From Heloderma charlesbogerti (lineage: Eukaryota > Chordata > Lepidosauria > Squamata > Helodermatidae): a stretch of 64,000 bases of DNA. The stretch covers positions 868,001-932,000 of the forward strand of contig JANEZZ010001678.1 of NCBI GenBank assembly GCA_026122225.1, read 5' to 3'. The notes beneath the pieces were generated by a model, which was not told the DNA's origin, did not search any database, and was given only the letters and a program-made list of their open reading frames with translations. Shown here piece after piece: positions 8,818-20,485 of the stretch (positions are counted from its first letter, which is position 1; each line of letters opens with the position of its first letter). Made by a program: the position numbers and the translations under genes.

Positions 8818-11229
8818 AAAAACTGCTGCCCCTTCCTTAATGGTGCTAGAGTCACCTGTTGTTAACCAAGGATCTGGCTTATCAGGAGCCTGCTGTGGTG
8901 TCAGCGAATTTGTACAGCTTCCAATCGGACAAAGAATTTGGCTTTTCTGAGAGCCTGAAGTCAATGAAACCTCATGGCAATAAGATTGAAGAAATGCTCG
9001 GACTCCATCAATGCCCACAAACTGTGGGACCGGAACACCACTGGAATTCACACTTCCATTGTCACACAGCTGTGAGTTTCTCCACCTGTGAAGTCTGAGT
9101 GCCAATAACATGAGGAGGAAGGTGAAGAACAGGCAAGAGACAAAAGCCACTGCAATCACCAGGTAGAAGGTGAGGTCAGACTGTGGATCTACAGGGGCTG
9201 AGATGCTGCTGAGATCTGAGAGGATTTCAGGGATGCTGTCAGCCAGCACCACGGTGACAGTGACTGAGGCAGAGAGAGGTGGCTGCCCATTGTCCCTCAC
9301 TAAGACCACCAGGCTTTGCTTGAGGGCATCTTTCTCCAGAAAGAACCGGGCTGTCCTGATCTCTCCGGTGTGGAGCCCCACGGTGAAGAGCCCTGGCTCC
9401 GTGGCCTTGGTCAGCTGGTAGGAGAGCCAGGCATTCTGGCCAGAATCTGCGTCCACTGCCACCACCTTTGTGACCAGGTAACCCGGCTCAGAGGAGCGAG
9501 GGGCCAGCTCTATCCCAGTGGAGCCATCAGAGGGAGGTGCTGGGTACAAGATTTCTGGAGCATTGTCATTCTGGTCCAGGATGAAGAGAGTCACTGAGAC
9601 GTTGGAGCTGAGCGGTGGGGAGCCTCCATCCTGGGCCTTGACCAGGAACTGGATCTCCCGAAAGTCTTCATAATCAAAGGAGTTCAAGGCATAGACAACC
9701 CCAGTCTCAGAGTTAATGGAGAGGTAGGATGAAAGAGCAAAATCGCTTATACCTCCTTCAATGATTGAAAAAATGACTGTGGCATTTTCCATAAAGTCAG
9801 GATCATTTGCTTTCATGTAGCAAACAGACTTGCCCCTTGGGTTATTCTCAGTTATATAAGATGTATACTGTGTCTTACTGAAGACTGGGGCATTATCATT
9901 TATATCTGAAATTTCCAAAAAGAATGTTGCAGTGGCTGATAAAGGAGGATTCCCTTTGTCTTTAGCAGTAATAGTTATATCATAATTTGATATCTCTTCC
10001 CTGTCAAGGGCTCTGTCAGTCATCAAATGGTAGTAGTTATCAAATGATTTCTCTAAATGGAAGGGAAGAATTGTAGGAATTGAAGATATGACCTCTCCAT
10101 TCTCACCCATATCTTTGTCTTGGATGTTCAGTAGAGCAACCACAGTTCCCAGAGAGCTTCCTTCACTGATTGAGTTAAAAATGGTGGTGATTGTTATCCT
10201 GGGAACATTGTCATTAATGTCAATAAGCCTTATCAACACTTTAGCCCTGTCGGAGAGACCTCCATTGTCCTTTGCTTGAACTTCTATTTCATATAATGCA
10301 TTTTCTTCATAGTCCAGCTTTCCTGTTGTTGATATTTCTCCACTTTTTGAATTTATGTGGAAGAGTTGTATTGCTTTCTCTTTTATTTTCAGGAATGAGT
10401 AAGTCACCTCAGAATGTGTTTCTTCATCTGCATCTGTAGCATTTACAGTAAGCAGTACAGAACCTATGGGGATACTTTCCAAAATGCTCACTTTATAAAG
10501 AGGCTGGTTGAAAACTGGTGCATTGTCATTTGCATCAAGAACCATTACACAGATCTGCAGACTGCCAGATCTCGCTGGGTGTCCACCATCAGTGGCTGTG
10601 AGGATTAGAAAGTGGACAGCTGCTTCTTCCCTGTCCAAGGATTTCTCTAGCACAAGTTCTGGATATTTGTCTCTATCAGATGCCCTCTGCAGTTTCAAGG
10701 AGAAATGTTTGCTGCTGCTCAGATGGTAGTTCAGAAGTGAATAATCTCCACTGTCAGAATCCTGAGCTTCTTGCAAAGGGAAATGGGTTCCTGTAGTAGT
10801 CATTTCACTTATCTTTAGATCTAAGTGCTCCTGCTTGAAAGTTGGAGCATTGTCATTTATATCTGTGATTTCAATTTCAATGGTGAACAGCTTAACTTTC
10901 TCCTCAACAAGGAGTTCCAGACTTAAAATGCACTTCTCTTCCCACCCACATATTTCATCTCTGTCTATTCTTTCAGAGACATATAAATGGCCATTCTTAA
11001 AATTCAAGGTAAAATATTGAAGCATACCTTCAGAAATGATGCGAACTCTGCTGTCTGACAATTCCATGGCTCCTAGTCCCAGGTCCTCTGCAATATTCCC
11101 CACGTAAGAGCCTTTTTGGACTTCCTCAGGAATTGAGTAGTGGACTTGCCCATAATTTAACTGCCAAACGGCAATCAAAGTAAGCCAAAATGAACTACTG
11201 CATTGCTGGAGGCTCAGAGCATCTGCCAT
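8815..11229 (-). CDS. PCDHG: Protocadherin gamma variable exon (intact, 805 codons)
   Basis: Clustered protocadherin variable exon encoding a neuronal cell-surface homophilic adhesion molecule. A signal peptide covers residues 1-27, then six cadherin repeats end at DINDNAPTF (131), DANDNAPVF (240), DINDNVP (343), DINDNAPVF (450), DQNDNAPEI (560) and about 680. EC1 has the protocadherin-specific CX5C (C94-C100). The transmembrane segment is about 688-711 and the variable cytoplasmic part 712-805. The tail pattern FVGIDGVRAFLQ then HEVSLT is that of the gamma A/B group; beta exons lack the donor. The frame runs on to 8707, but CAG|GTGAGC at 8815/8814 is the donor to the distant constant exons, so I end the CDS at 8815. 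The start is the only ATG ahead of a hydrophobic signal. The DINDNVP linker loses the usual Ala. A promoter CSE lies about 180 bp upstream. Confidence 0.93.
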
Positions 11230-11410
11230 TTCAAGTTTTCTAGAATTACCTTTTTTTAGGATTTCCTTTGAACTGAATAACTCTTTTTCTTCCTTGCTCC
11301 AAAAAGTATTTTTCTTTCTTGCTTCTTTCTCTGCTGTTTCACTGCCTTGCTAGCAATGTGTAAAGCTCCGGAAATCAATCTGGATCTTCCATTTCAATTT
11401 GCTTTCTTAC

Positions 11411-11441
11411 TGGTAAACAGCGGCGCCCAGAGTCTCAACCA
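11411..11441 (-). promoter_or_regulatory. Protocadherin promoter conserved sequence element (CSE/CTCF-type)
   Basis: About 180 bp upstream of the ATG at 11229. It shares the core CGCTGTT (coding strand) and the flanking TGGTTGAGA block with matching elements at 53681-53711 and 24785-24816. In mammals the CSE is the CTCF-bound promoter element that governs stochastic choice of variable exons. Assignment here is by position and by alignment of the three copies. Confidence 0.75.
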
Positions 11442-11690
11442 AAAACTGCAATGACTGAGCAACATATTTATGTAGTTTCCTTCCTATGTGTGTTGCTAGC
11501 CTTCTGTACCAGGAAGACTATAATTTTGATATCCTCATTTATTCTATACTTTTCAAAATGAACAATGAATAAACCAAAAATTGGCAACAAACTTTAGCAT
11601 CTGTTCTGTGTGAAATAGAACTTTAACGTAGTATCTATTCTATTATTCAGTTCTTTATTTTCAGAAATTATACATTAGTGATTGGCGTGC

Positions 11691-11776
11691 CAATCCGATA
11701 CACACTTACCTGGAAGTAAATCCCACTGAACTAAATGGGACATACACCTGAGTAGATATGCATAGGACTGCAGCCT
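11691..11776. mobile_element. Short PIF/Harbinger-like MITE
   Basis: An 86 bp element with imperfect inverted ends (GGCGTGCCAATCCGATA ... TATGCATAGGACTGCAGCC) like the hairpin MITE at 38491-38623. The interior has an ATCCCACTGAACT ... AATGGGA inverted core. The same sequence class is embedded in frame in the protocadherin exon at 51960-52040. Confidence 0.6.
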
Positions 11777-11786
11777 TTATTTGGAG

Positions 11787-12205
11787 AAATAATGTTAATC
11801 ACTAACACATATTTAGTAAATGTAAAATGCAATGAATACAATATTATACTCTTCTTTGGGTGGAGATTTTCTGTGTGTTCTTTAATTCAGTAAAAGATTA
11901 CTATATTCTGGAGAAACTCATCATGCCAGCAAATGCTACTGGCATTGTGCTAGACGTCGCTTATGCTGGCACAACATCAGTTGTACAAGCAGAGTAGCAG
12001 CATTGGATACTGTCCAATGAAATAGTGGTATTTGGCATAATAATGTTATTTTAATATAATCTTGTGTTAGCTATAATGACATTTTACTGAAGCGCAAAAA
12101 GAAAAAAGAAGGAAAAGAAAATCTCCACCCAAATGAATATTGTATTTACTGCATTTTACATTTATCAAATATGTGTTTGTGTATCTTATGAAAACATTAT
12201 TTCAA
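11787..12205. mobile_element. Fold-back DNA element with ~88-bp inverted arms
   Basis: 11787-11875 (GAAATAATG ... GGGTGGAGATTTT) is the inverted copy of 12118-12205 (AAAATCTCCACCC ... CATTATTTC), imperfect but recognisable along its length. About 240 bp of unrelated spacer lie between. This is the structure of a non-autonomous DNA element; no target duplication is clear. Confidence 0.65.
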
Positions 12206-13324
12206 TAAATTCAGGCAGGCTTCCTGATCTTTTCCTTCCTGGCCTATTCATGGTTTTAGTTCAGACATTTTTTAGACATTTTCACGGTTTTAGTTCAGCA
12301 CACTCACACGCACACTTTTTTCTTCTCTACCACAAGTAACTTCCAGAAATAGCAGATCTTTCTGCTTTTATAGCTCTTAAGACCTCTATCCTGTTAGAGT
12401 GAAGGGCATCAGTTTAAAAGATTGGCAGCACGTCGATTGCCACAGGTTTAGGCCACAACATTCCGAATCACAATGGCTGATTTGCAGCCTAATAAACTAT
12501 TTGCCTGCCAACCTCCCTTACAGTCGCTGCCAAGGCAGTCTAGCATGGTCAGGCAGCCTCCCCCGGCTCCCAGCCTCAGAACAATGAAAAGAACCGTTCC
12601 TTGCTCTTCCTTGCCTGTAGACATGGAGAGGAGTTTCTGCAAGGCTCATCACCAGCTCGCGTCCCAGCCAGGAAGCCTTGTCAGCGAGCCCAGCATTGTC
12701 CCAAAGTGCCTGCGGTCCAAGGGCCCCACGAGCCGGCGAGCTGTGAGAGGTTGGCTTGGGCGCTTTGGCGCTCGCCACTTTGTGCTGGACGGCCAGCCTC
12801 GCTGAAGCTGCTGACTGTGACTTCGTCGTCCGGATGCTAAAGAGACATAGAACCTGGCAGTGCAGACTCAGCAAAAGCAGCTCCCATGGCTTACCAGGGG
12901 ATGGAAGTGAGAAGATTCATACTCGGCCTGCAGCGAGCAACCACTGCCAGAAACAGAGTGGATTTCTTCAGGGCAGATGGTTTTTCCAGCCCTGCCTCGA
13001 GATGTCAGGGGCCGTACCTGGGGCCTTCTGGATATGAAGCAGGGGTGCCGCCATTGAACTCCTGCCTTTTACAGTCTATTTCACACTAAGTTCGGGCACC
13101 GTGGCTTCATGAAGTTATGGATCAGCAACTATCTGATTATGCCCTCTCCTCCTTACTAGTTTCTTATAATGAGAACAATAATGCTTGACTATGTACTAGA
13201 ATTCATGTTTGTTCTCACTACTAAAATGACGATGAGCCACTTTAGAATGGAAATTGCCTTTATAGTTCTGATTCACACATTCACAGAAGTGGAAACATGA
13301 ATGTACTCTCCCTCCACTCTTTTG
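12206..13324. other. Intergenic, no recognised feature
   Basis: The 12400-12870 part is GC-richer and has overlapping frames on both strands (longest 118 codons), but none resembles a known protein and they shadow each other. I see no convincing gene. Confidence 0.5.
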
Positions 13325-13332
13325 AGATGTTC

Positions 13333-13868
13333 GCCCCGTTCAGACAAACATTGGGGAAGGGTGGTTAGGCTAACCATGGTGCATGGTGGTTACCGCTAAC
13401 CACTGCGAGTGCTACTGCCACATATGCAGGTAACCATGGTCGGCAATGTGGTCAGACTACCCACTCTCTAGCTACCCTCCCTCCTGCAGGAACCCGCAGT
13501 CCTCCAGATGGACGGCCATGCATCCCAGCGGCCTTTGCATTGTCAGACATTTTGGTGCTTAGTGCTGCCAGCCATTTTGGTGCTTAGTGCTGTAGGCCAT
13601 TTTGGTGCTCAGTGGCTACTCCTTCTTTGGCCACTCTTGCTGCAGAGCTCTATGGCAGCTGTCAATTAACCATGGAGGCTGTTCAGACATCACACTAAGC
13701 CATAGTAGAGCCCACTAAACATCTTGCAGCAAGTGGTCAATGAACATGGTTATTCTGTCATTAATCAACCACCAGGGTTGGAACATGCGCCTGGTCAGAC
13801 ATCACGCTAAGCCAGCATGGCTCAAAACTCCTTACCATCATGGCTTAGTGTGATGTCTGAACAGGGCC
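13333..13868. mobile_element. hAT-like MITE (second family)
   Basis: Inverted ends GCCCCGTTCAGACA and TGTCTGAACAGGGCC, flanked by a degenerate 8 bp duplication (AGATGTTC and ATATGTTG). The interior has three tandem copies of about 25 bp containing CATTTTGGTGCT (about 13540-13612), repeated TAACCATGG words, and a subterminal inverted pair (13683-13705 and 13838-13860). There is no transposase frame. Confidence 0.65.
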
Positions 13869-13877
13869 AATATGTTG

Positions 13878-14509
13878 CTGATGTCTTCACTGGATTCCTC
13901 CCATTTTTTTAAATGAAATTGAAGAAGCACAGGAATCAAGCATACGAAATGGAATGCCTACAACCCAGGTGGAGAAGCAAACACTACTGCACACAGGCTA
14001 GAGCTCATTTCAGAGCCTGCTCTATGGCACTGATTGTGGTGAACAGAGATTACTTCTTCACTCCAACTGTACAATGCCATCCAGAGGATCTATTCCAGGG
14101 AGTTAGGGATGTTCTTCATCTGTGTCTGCAGGATCGCCTACCAGAATACTCACTGTGACTTACTTGCAAAGCATCTGATGGATAAAATCATTTCAGTCCA
14201 TTCTTACTTGGATGCCACATTAATTACACCATCCAGTCACTTTTGCTGGTGAATTTCCATTATTGCTTCCTGATATACTACTGACAGGCTGTTTTGACTT
14301 TTGAGAGGTGCTGCCTACTGTTCTCAGCTCTGGCCCATCAGAGCCCATCATAGCTAATAACATAACAGAGAGAGGGGTGGATTGGGTTCAGGAAGTGACA
14401 AATTCCTCTTTATAAGAGGAGAAAGTCCCAGCAGCCTTGAAGGGGGGCAGCTCTGAGACCATTCCTTAAAAACCTTCCAAATGATTTTTCTGATTAGCCA
14501 GTTACTAAT
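13878..14509. other. Intergenic, no recognised feature
   Basis: Short frames only (for example 13913-14158, 81 codons), without recognisable similarity. Possibly further L2 decay near 14050-14500. Confidence 0.35.
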
Positions 14510-15340
14510 CTTCCTTTCTTGGGCAAGGTGCTTTACAAGTGGCAGCTGCTCAACTTGAGACACTCCTGGATGAAATGGATTATCTGGATCCATTTCAGTC
14601 TGGCTTCTGACCCAGTGTGGGGACTGCTTGGTCACCCCAGTGGACAACCTGTACTAGACCACAAAAGCAGAAGTGCAACCCTGTCTCTCCATGATGTTTG
14701 ATGCCATCAGCCATCAACAATGATATGCTTCTGGATTACCTATCTGGGATGTGGGCACTGCACTCTTGTGGTTCTGTTCTTATCTGACAAGTTGATTCCA
14801 AAAGGTGCCATTGGGGTACTTCTGTTTCACCTCACAGCATTTATGCTACTGGATACCAGAGGGTGCAATTTTATTTCCCATGTATGTAATATCTACATGA
14901 AATGGCTGGGGAATGCCATTTGGAGTAAAGTCAGATGCCACCAGTATGCAGATGACACCTAGCTCTATTTCTCCTTTTTGTCTAGTGCAGGTGATGCAAT
15001 GGATGTCCTGATCAGGTAGTAATGGGCTGTATGTAGGCTAATAAACCAAAGTTGGAGATTCTGTTGAAAGGTGATAAAGTTGATTTGGAATGTAATATTC
15101 AGCCCGCTTTGGATGGGGTTGACTTCCCTGTAAAAGATCAGCTTCTCAGCTTGAGAGTGCTTGCAGATGGATGTCTAAATGGCATCTCTGGCACAACTCT
15201 GCTAGTGCAGCAGCAGCCGCCCTCCCTGAGAAAACCTGATCTTGCCAGTTATCCATGCTTTGGTAACATCCAGGCTATACTGAAATGTGTTATATACTGT
15301 ATGTGGCTGGATACAAATTTTGAATCCAACTGGAAACTGC
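14510..15340 (+). mobile_element. Old L2 LINE fragment (RT region)
   Basis: Weak but ordered L2 similarity: a GxLL block near 14570, a block at about 14880-14960 ending CAGTATGCAGATGACACC (the YADDT box), then the L2 post-RT block with AAAGATCAGCTTCTCAGC near 15135. Compare the younger L2 at 61140-61440. Many stops. Confidence 0.65.
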
Positions 15341-15352
15341 CTTCTTTTTTTT

Positions 15353-15632
15353 TTTGCCCAGAATGCCCCTCAGAATGACACTATGTCATGATACTGAGTC
15401 ATTCTGGGATCATTGTAGGGAATTCAAGAGGGCTGCCACTGACGACAAGGAGAGAACTGTACATCACTAGTGTCATTCTAACAGGTAGTTTGGGTGTGGG
15501 TTGTAACCTCCCCACCAATGGCTAATGTTTTAGGCAGCTGCTAATGGGGGGCACCATTTTTTCCCCAGAATACCCCTAAGAAGGGTGCTGTGTTGTGATG
15601 TAGGGTCATTCTGGAGGCATTGTTGGGAATTA
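15353..15632. repeat. Pair of diverged direct repeats
   Basis: About 70 bp at 15353-15423 (CAGAATGCCCCTCAGAATG ... GGGAATT) recurs at 15564-15632 (CAGAATACCCCTAAGAAGG ... GGGAATT), 211 bp apart. The origin is not identified; it interrupts the L2/L1 remains. Confidence 0.5.
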
Positions 15633-15829
15633 AAGCTGGCAGCTAGCAGCAGTGGGGAGCTGGGAGGAGCATCAGTATTGTTTACATCCACTGCCCTTAA
15701 ATTTGGCCTCCTCAGTGCCAAAATCCCTCCCACAATTGCCCCCCACAAATAGTGCAGTGAAATGAGGGAGCATTTCACTTCCTGGGTAGAATTCAAAATG
15801 TGGAAGCTGGTCAAGAGAGTGGTAATCCA

Positions 15830-16740
15830 GAGGAACTCTCAACTGAGATACATTTACATAAAAAGTCACTGAAATTAATAGAGACAGCAGAAGTTAAGAC
15901 GTTATTAACTTTTGCTACACCAAGATTTGTTGAACTGGGAATAAACCTGGGAAACTACTGGCTTATAGGATCAAATGGCTAAAAGATAAATAACTTATAC
16001 GGCCTATTTGTGCTTCAGGTGGAATTAAAGTCAAATACAAGGATATTACAAAATAATGTGAAAATCTATCTTTTGAAATTTACACTTCTAGTAACCTTCT
16101 AGAAGAACAGATAGAAATAAACAAGTAGAGTTCCATTCAAAATGTTGGATGATATTCATCTGTTGAATGCAGAGATTACTTGGGAGGAAGTTTCATTTGT
16201 TATAGAAAGCTTAAAGAAAAATAAAAGTCTGGAACTGGATGGACTGCTGGCTGAGTTTTATTTAACTTTTATGGAAAACTGAGTTGATACCTTTACCCAA
16301 CTATTAACCCAACTAATAAATCAATAAGATAATAGTCAGTAAAAATATTCTAGAGTCTTGGTCTAGAAAAGATATTTCAGAGATTAAATGTTATTGACCT
16401 ATAACTCCATTGACTTTAAAACAATTACAAGAGTTATGGTGAACAGATTTAATTAGGTGCTTCCAGTACATTCATATTGGTCAAGCAGCCTTTATAAAAT
16501 GGTGAATGCTTCACAATTACAGCAGAAGGGCAATTAATGTAATTCATAAAGGGATTAGGATCAAGAGGCAGCAATTCTAGCTTTTCTTGATGTTGAAAAA
16601 GCATTTGATAGAGTGGAATGTGAATTCTTAGTTGCAGTCATGAAAAAAATGAATGTTAGTGACAAGTTTCTGTCTGTCATAAAAATGCAAAAGCTCAGCT
16701 GCATGTTAATGGAGTCATATGAAATGTCCTGAAAACTCTT
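15830..16740 (+). mobile_element. Degraded L1-clade ORF2 (RT) fragment
   Basis: Across several frames one can read L1 RT blocks: a KSLELDG ... EFY block at about 16225-16265, a block near 16470-16500, and LDVEKAFDRVE at about 16590-16620 (motif A). Plus orientation, many stops, no ORF left. Confidence 0.6.
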
Positions 16741-16749
16741 CTACCAGTC

Positions 16750-17350
16750 AGAAATACCAACCCGACAATGTTGTAGCCTGTGCAAAATGCAGATTGACAG
16801 AACAGGCCAGAAGGTCTGAACACCAATTCTGGCCTGCTTGCACTGGCTGCCTGTATGTTTCCAACCACAATTCAAGTTGCTGTTTTTGACCTATAATACC
16901 TTACACAACTTGGGTCTGCAATATCTGATGGAGTGTATCCATCAGTGTATCCACCCCCCAGTATGAACCCATCCATATACTATGTTCATCATCTAAGGCC
17001 CTCTTCTGGGTAGAGGCTCAGGGGGCTGAGGGAAGCTCAGAGGAGGGAAAGGTGGTAGTCTCCTGAATGTGCTCTCCCCACTGAAGTCCAATTGGTACCA
17101 GCATTGTCATCTTTCTGACACCAGGTTAAGACTTAACTCCAAAGCATTTGACAGTAGATGGTGAGGTTTTTAATGTCAGTTGTCTTATCAGGTCCCAGTA
17201 TCTTGTTGTAACTGTTTTTCAGCTGTTTAAAGATGTTTTTAAATTTTGTATGTTAATATATTTTTATATATTATGTTTTTGTTTGTCATTTTTATGAACT
17301 GCCCAGAGAGCTTTGGCTATTGGGTAGTATAGAAATGAAATAAATGAAAT
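16750..17350 (+). mobile_element. L2 LINE 3' end
   Basis: Contains the L2 C-terminal region (the TGGCTGCC and TACAACTTGGG-type blocks) and a 3' UTR ending in the L2 hallmark GAACTGCCCAGAGAGCTTTGG then AATAAATGAAAT at 17340. It probably belongs with 14510-15340, separated by the L1 insertion. Confidence 0.65.
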
Positions 17351-18511
17351 GTCACCAGCCACCCTGCTAACCAAGCATGAAACTGTGACTTTGTCCTTTC
17401 CCCCTTTGCTTCTCACACTCATTCCATCAAGAAGTCATGTTGCTTTTTCCTGTAGAACATTGCAAAAATCTGGCTCAAGTCTCTGCCTCCTTTAGATAAA
17501 CTCTACTTCATTCTCTGGTCACCTCCCACCATGACTACTGCTACCTCCTCTTTTCTAGACTTCCCCTGTCAGATCACAGTTCTTTCATCTCATTTCTTCT
17601 CCACCAACATTTTTATTGTAAGCTATATGAAAGAGAAACCTATCCCTGCGCCTTATGATTCTGTGAACTGCAATGCATGTTTATGGGAAATAACAACAAC
17701 AACAACAACAACAACAGTGTTGTTGATAGTTTTTATCAACATATGAATCTGTCTTTGGTCCTTCTACCCCACAGTACTATTGATTCCAACTAGCAGCAAT
17801 TCTGTAAGGTCTCAGGCAGAGATCTTTCCCAGGCCTTCTACCCAAGATCCTTTTCCAGCAGTCCAAAACACCACCTTCACAGTGACACAGCCAATCTGCT
17901 GAGCAAGGAGCTGTGGAGCAATGCCAGTGACCAAAGCGTGAGCCTTCGGTATGCAAAGCAGGCACTTCCCATTTTGTGTATGAAAGGTCAGCATCAGTGG
18001 CCCTGAGAACCAGTACAGTTGGCATATGAAGGGAGGTGGCAAACTCCTCTCTTCCCTTAATATGCAAGACCTTTGAAGGTTCACCTCATGTTCCACTCAA
18101 TATTAAATGAAAAGAAGTATTTCATAAGAACTGCATCCTAGATAAGTTCAGATTCAGAAGACATAGTGAACTGTGTTATGAATGAAGGAAAAGAAGGCAA
18201 AATAATCTCCAAGAGGATCAAGGTAAGAAAATGTCCTCATCCTTAGAGTGCATTCACAAAACATGTGACTACTTCACTAAGAAAATAGTATGTGCTACTT
18301 CTCTCACAGAAACTTCTAAGAGTAGGAGAATTATGATATTTTCAATTACAATGAAGATAAGATTCATGATTATACATTAAACAGAAAAAAATAACCCAAG
18401 TAGATAAATGTTTATGTAGACTTATGTAGAAGTGTTCACACAAACATTCACCAACTGGAACATAAAAATATAATTTTTCAAAGTTCAACTATTACAGAAA
18501 TCAAAACTCAC
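17351..18511. other. Intergenic / intron downstream of protocadherin pseudogene
   Basis: No gene. A simple AAC repeat lies at about 17693-17717. 17780-18090 has minus frames of 94-96 codons that I do not recognise. Confidence 0.4.
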
Positions 18512-20485
18512 CTGTGTGAAAATCTCTTCTTCCTTACTGATGTTTGAATCATTCACAGTAAACAGACAACCAGATTTACCAGAAGCCTGCTGAAGTGTCA
18601 ACATGTTTGTACAACTTGTTGTGGGGAACAGAATCTGGCTCTTTTAAGAGCCTGAAGTCAGTGAAAATTCATGGCGATTATTCTGAAGAAATGCTCAGAC
18701 CCCATCAATGCCCACAAACTCTAAGACTGGAATCCCATTTAACTTCACACTTCTATTGTCACACAGCTGAGAATTTCTCCATCTATGAAGCCTAGTGACC
18801 AATAAGATAAGGAGGAAGGTGAAGAACAAGCAAGAAACAAGGGCCACTGCAATCACCAGAAAGAAGGTGAGATCTGACTGAGGATCTACAGGAAGTGAGA
18901 TGGTGCCCAGATCAGTCAATATGTCAGGGAAGCCAGCACCACAATGACAGTAACCGAGGTGGAGAGAGATGGCTGCCCATTGTCCTTCACTAAGACCACC
19001 AGGCTTTGCTTGAGGGCGTCTTTCTCCAGAAAGAACCAGGCTGTCCTGATCTCTCCAGTGTGGAGCCCCACAGTGAAGAGCCCTGGCTCTGTGGCCTTGG
19101 TCAGCTGGTAGGAGAGCCAGGCATTCTGGCCGGAATCCATGTCCACTGCCACTGCCTTCGTGACCAGGTAACCTGGCTCAGAGGAGCGAAGGGCCAGCTC
19201 TTTCCTAGTGGAGCCACTGGTGGGAGGTGCCAGGTACAAGATTTTTGGAGCATTGTCATTCTGGTCCAGGATGAAAAGAGTCACTGAGATGTTGAAGCTG
19301 AGTGGTGGGGAGCCTCCATCCTGGGAAGTTAATCTCTCTGATCTCTTCATAATCAAAGGAGCGCAGGGCATAGATTACTCCAGTCTCAGAGTTTATAGAA
19401 AGGCAGGAGGAAGAGTAGGAGTAACTCATCTCACCTTCAGTGATGGAATACATAATGTTGCTGTTCTTCTCCCAGTCTGGATCAGGTGCTTCTAGTATGA
19501 TAATAGAAGCTCCAGCTGGAGTATTTTCTGTAACTGAAGATATGTAGGACTTCTTTTTAAAGACAGGTACGTTGCCATTTTTGTCTAGTATTTTCAGTGG
19601 AATGATGGTTGTTGTTGAGAGAGGAGGATTTCCTTTATCTTGTTGCTATGATAGTCACAGAGAGATCACTTCTCTGTCTATGGCTCTGTCAGTCACTAAA
19701 CAGTATTAGTTTTCAAATGTTTTCTCTAAGTGAAATGGTGGGTTCCCAAGGATTGAGCATATGACCACCCCATTGTCTCCTGCATCCCTGTCAATTACTT
19801 TTAACAGCGCAATTACAGTCCCTTCTGGAGAATCTTCACTCACAGCATTAGTGAGAGATGTGACTGAAAGTTCTGGTGCATTATTATTTACATCAGTAAT
19901 AGTTAACAAAATATTTGCTCAACCTGATAATGTCATTATTCCCTTTTGTCCCTGCTGAACTTCACAAGCCAAATAAAAAACACAGACAAGAGCTTCTCTC
20001 CACGGCTCTTTAATCCTTTACTTCAGTGGGTCATACAGATACAAATTGTCAGTAACTCACAGTCTACAAAGGAAAAGCCTTCAGGGAGTTCAAGGGGAAG
20101 CTACCCAGGTTGAAAGTTGCCCACCATTTGAGAAAAGGCGGGCAGGCTATCTTAACTTAACGGGTGGGGGTGGGGATCTCCCTCTATCTTGTGAGGTCTC
20201 TACACATAGCTGTTCCCACCGGGCCAATTGGGCAGATCACCTAAGCTCCTCCCCTGCCATCTCTCTCTTGGCTTTTCGTCTGTGCCTGGCGTCTAAGAAT
20301 TCAAGGTCTCCATGCCTCCCCTCTCCCTGTTCGCTATCTCTCACAGGGGTGTGAGAAGAGAAACCTTCTGTGTCCAGCTGGACTATTGAAACCTGAGGAA
20401 TCTGTCTCTCCCTGTCTGGAAGAGTCTGGGAAAGTTCCTCACCCATGTTTTGAGGTTCCTCCTCAGAATCTGAGCTACTCTGGGG

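Noticed and set aside
9316..9597. Plus-strand frames of 79-93 codons opposite the protocadherin exons (also 51515-51796 and 19006-19287)
   Set aside because: They recur in all copies only because the EC6 sequence is conserved; they have no independent signal.
12399..13089. Cluster of overlapping 60-118 codon frames in a GC-richer stretch
   Set aside because: Frames overlap on both strands, none resembles a known family, and no splice or promoter context is evident.
17777..18096. Minus frames of 94-96 codons with cysteines
   Set aside because: Two frames overlap, no recognisable domain, probably repeat-derived.
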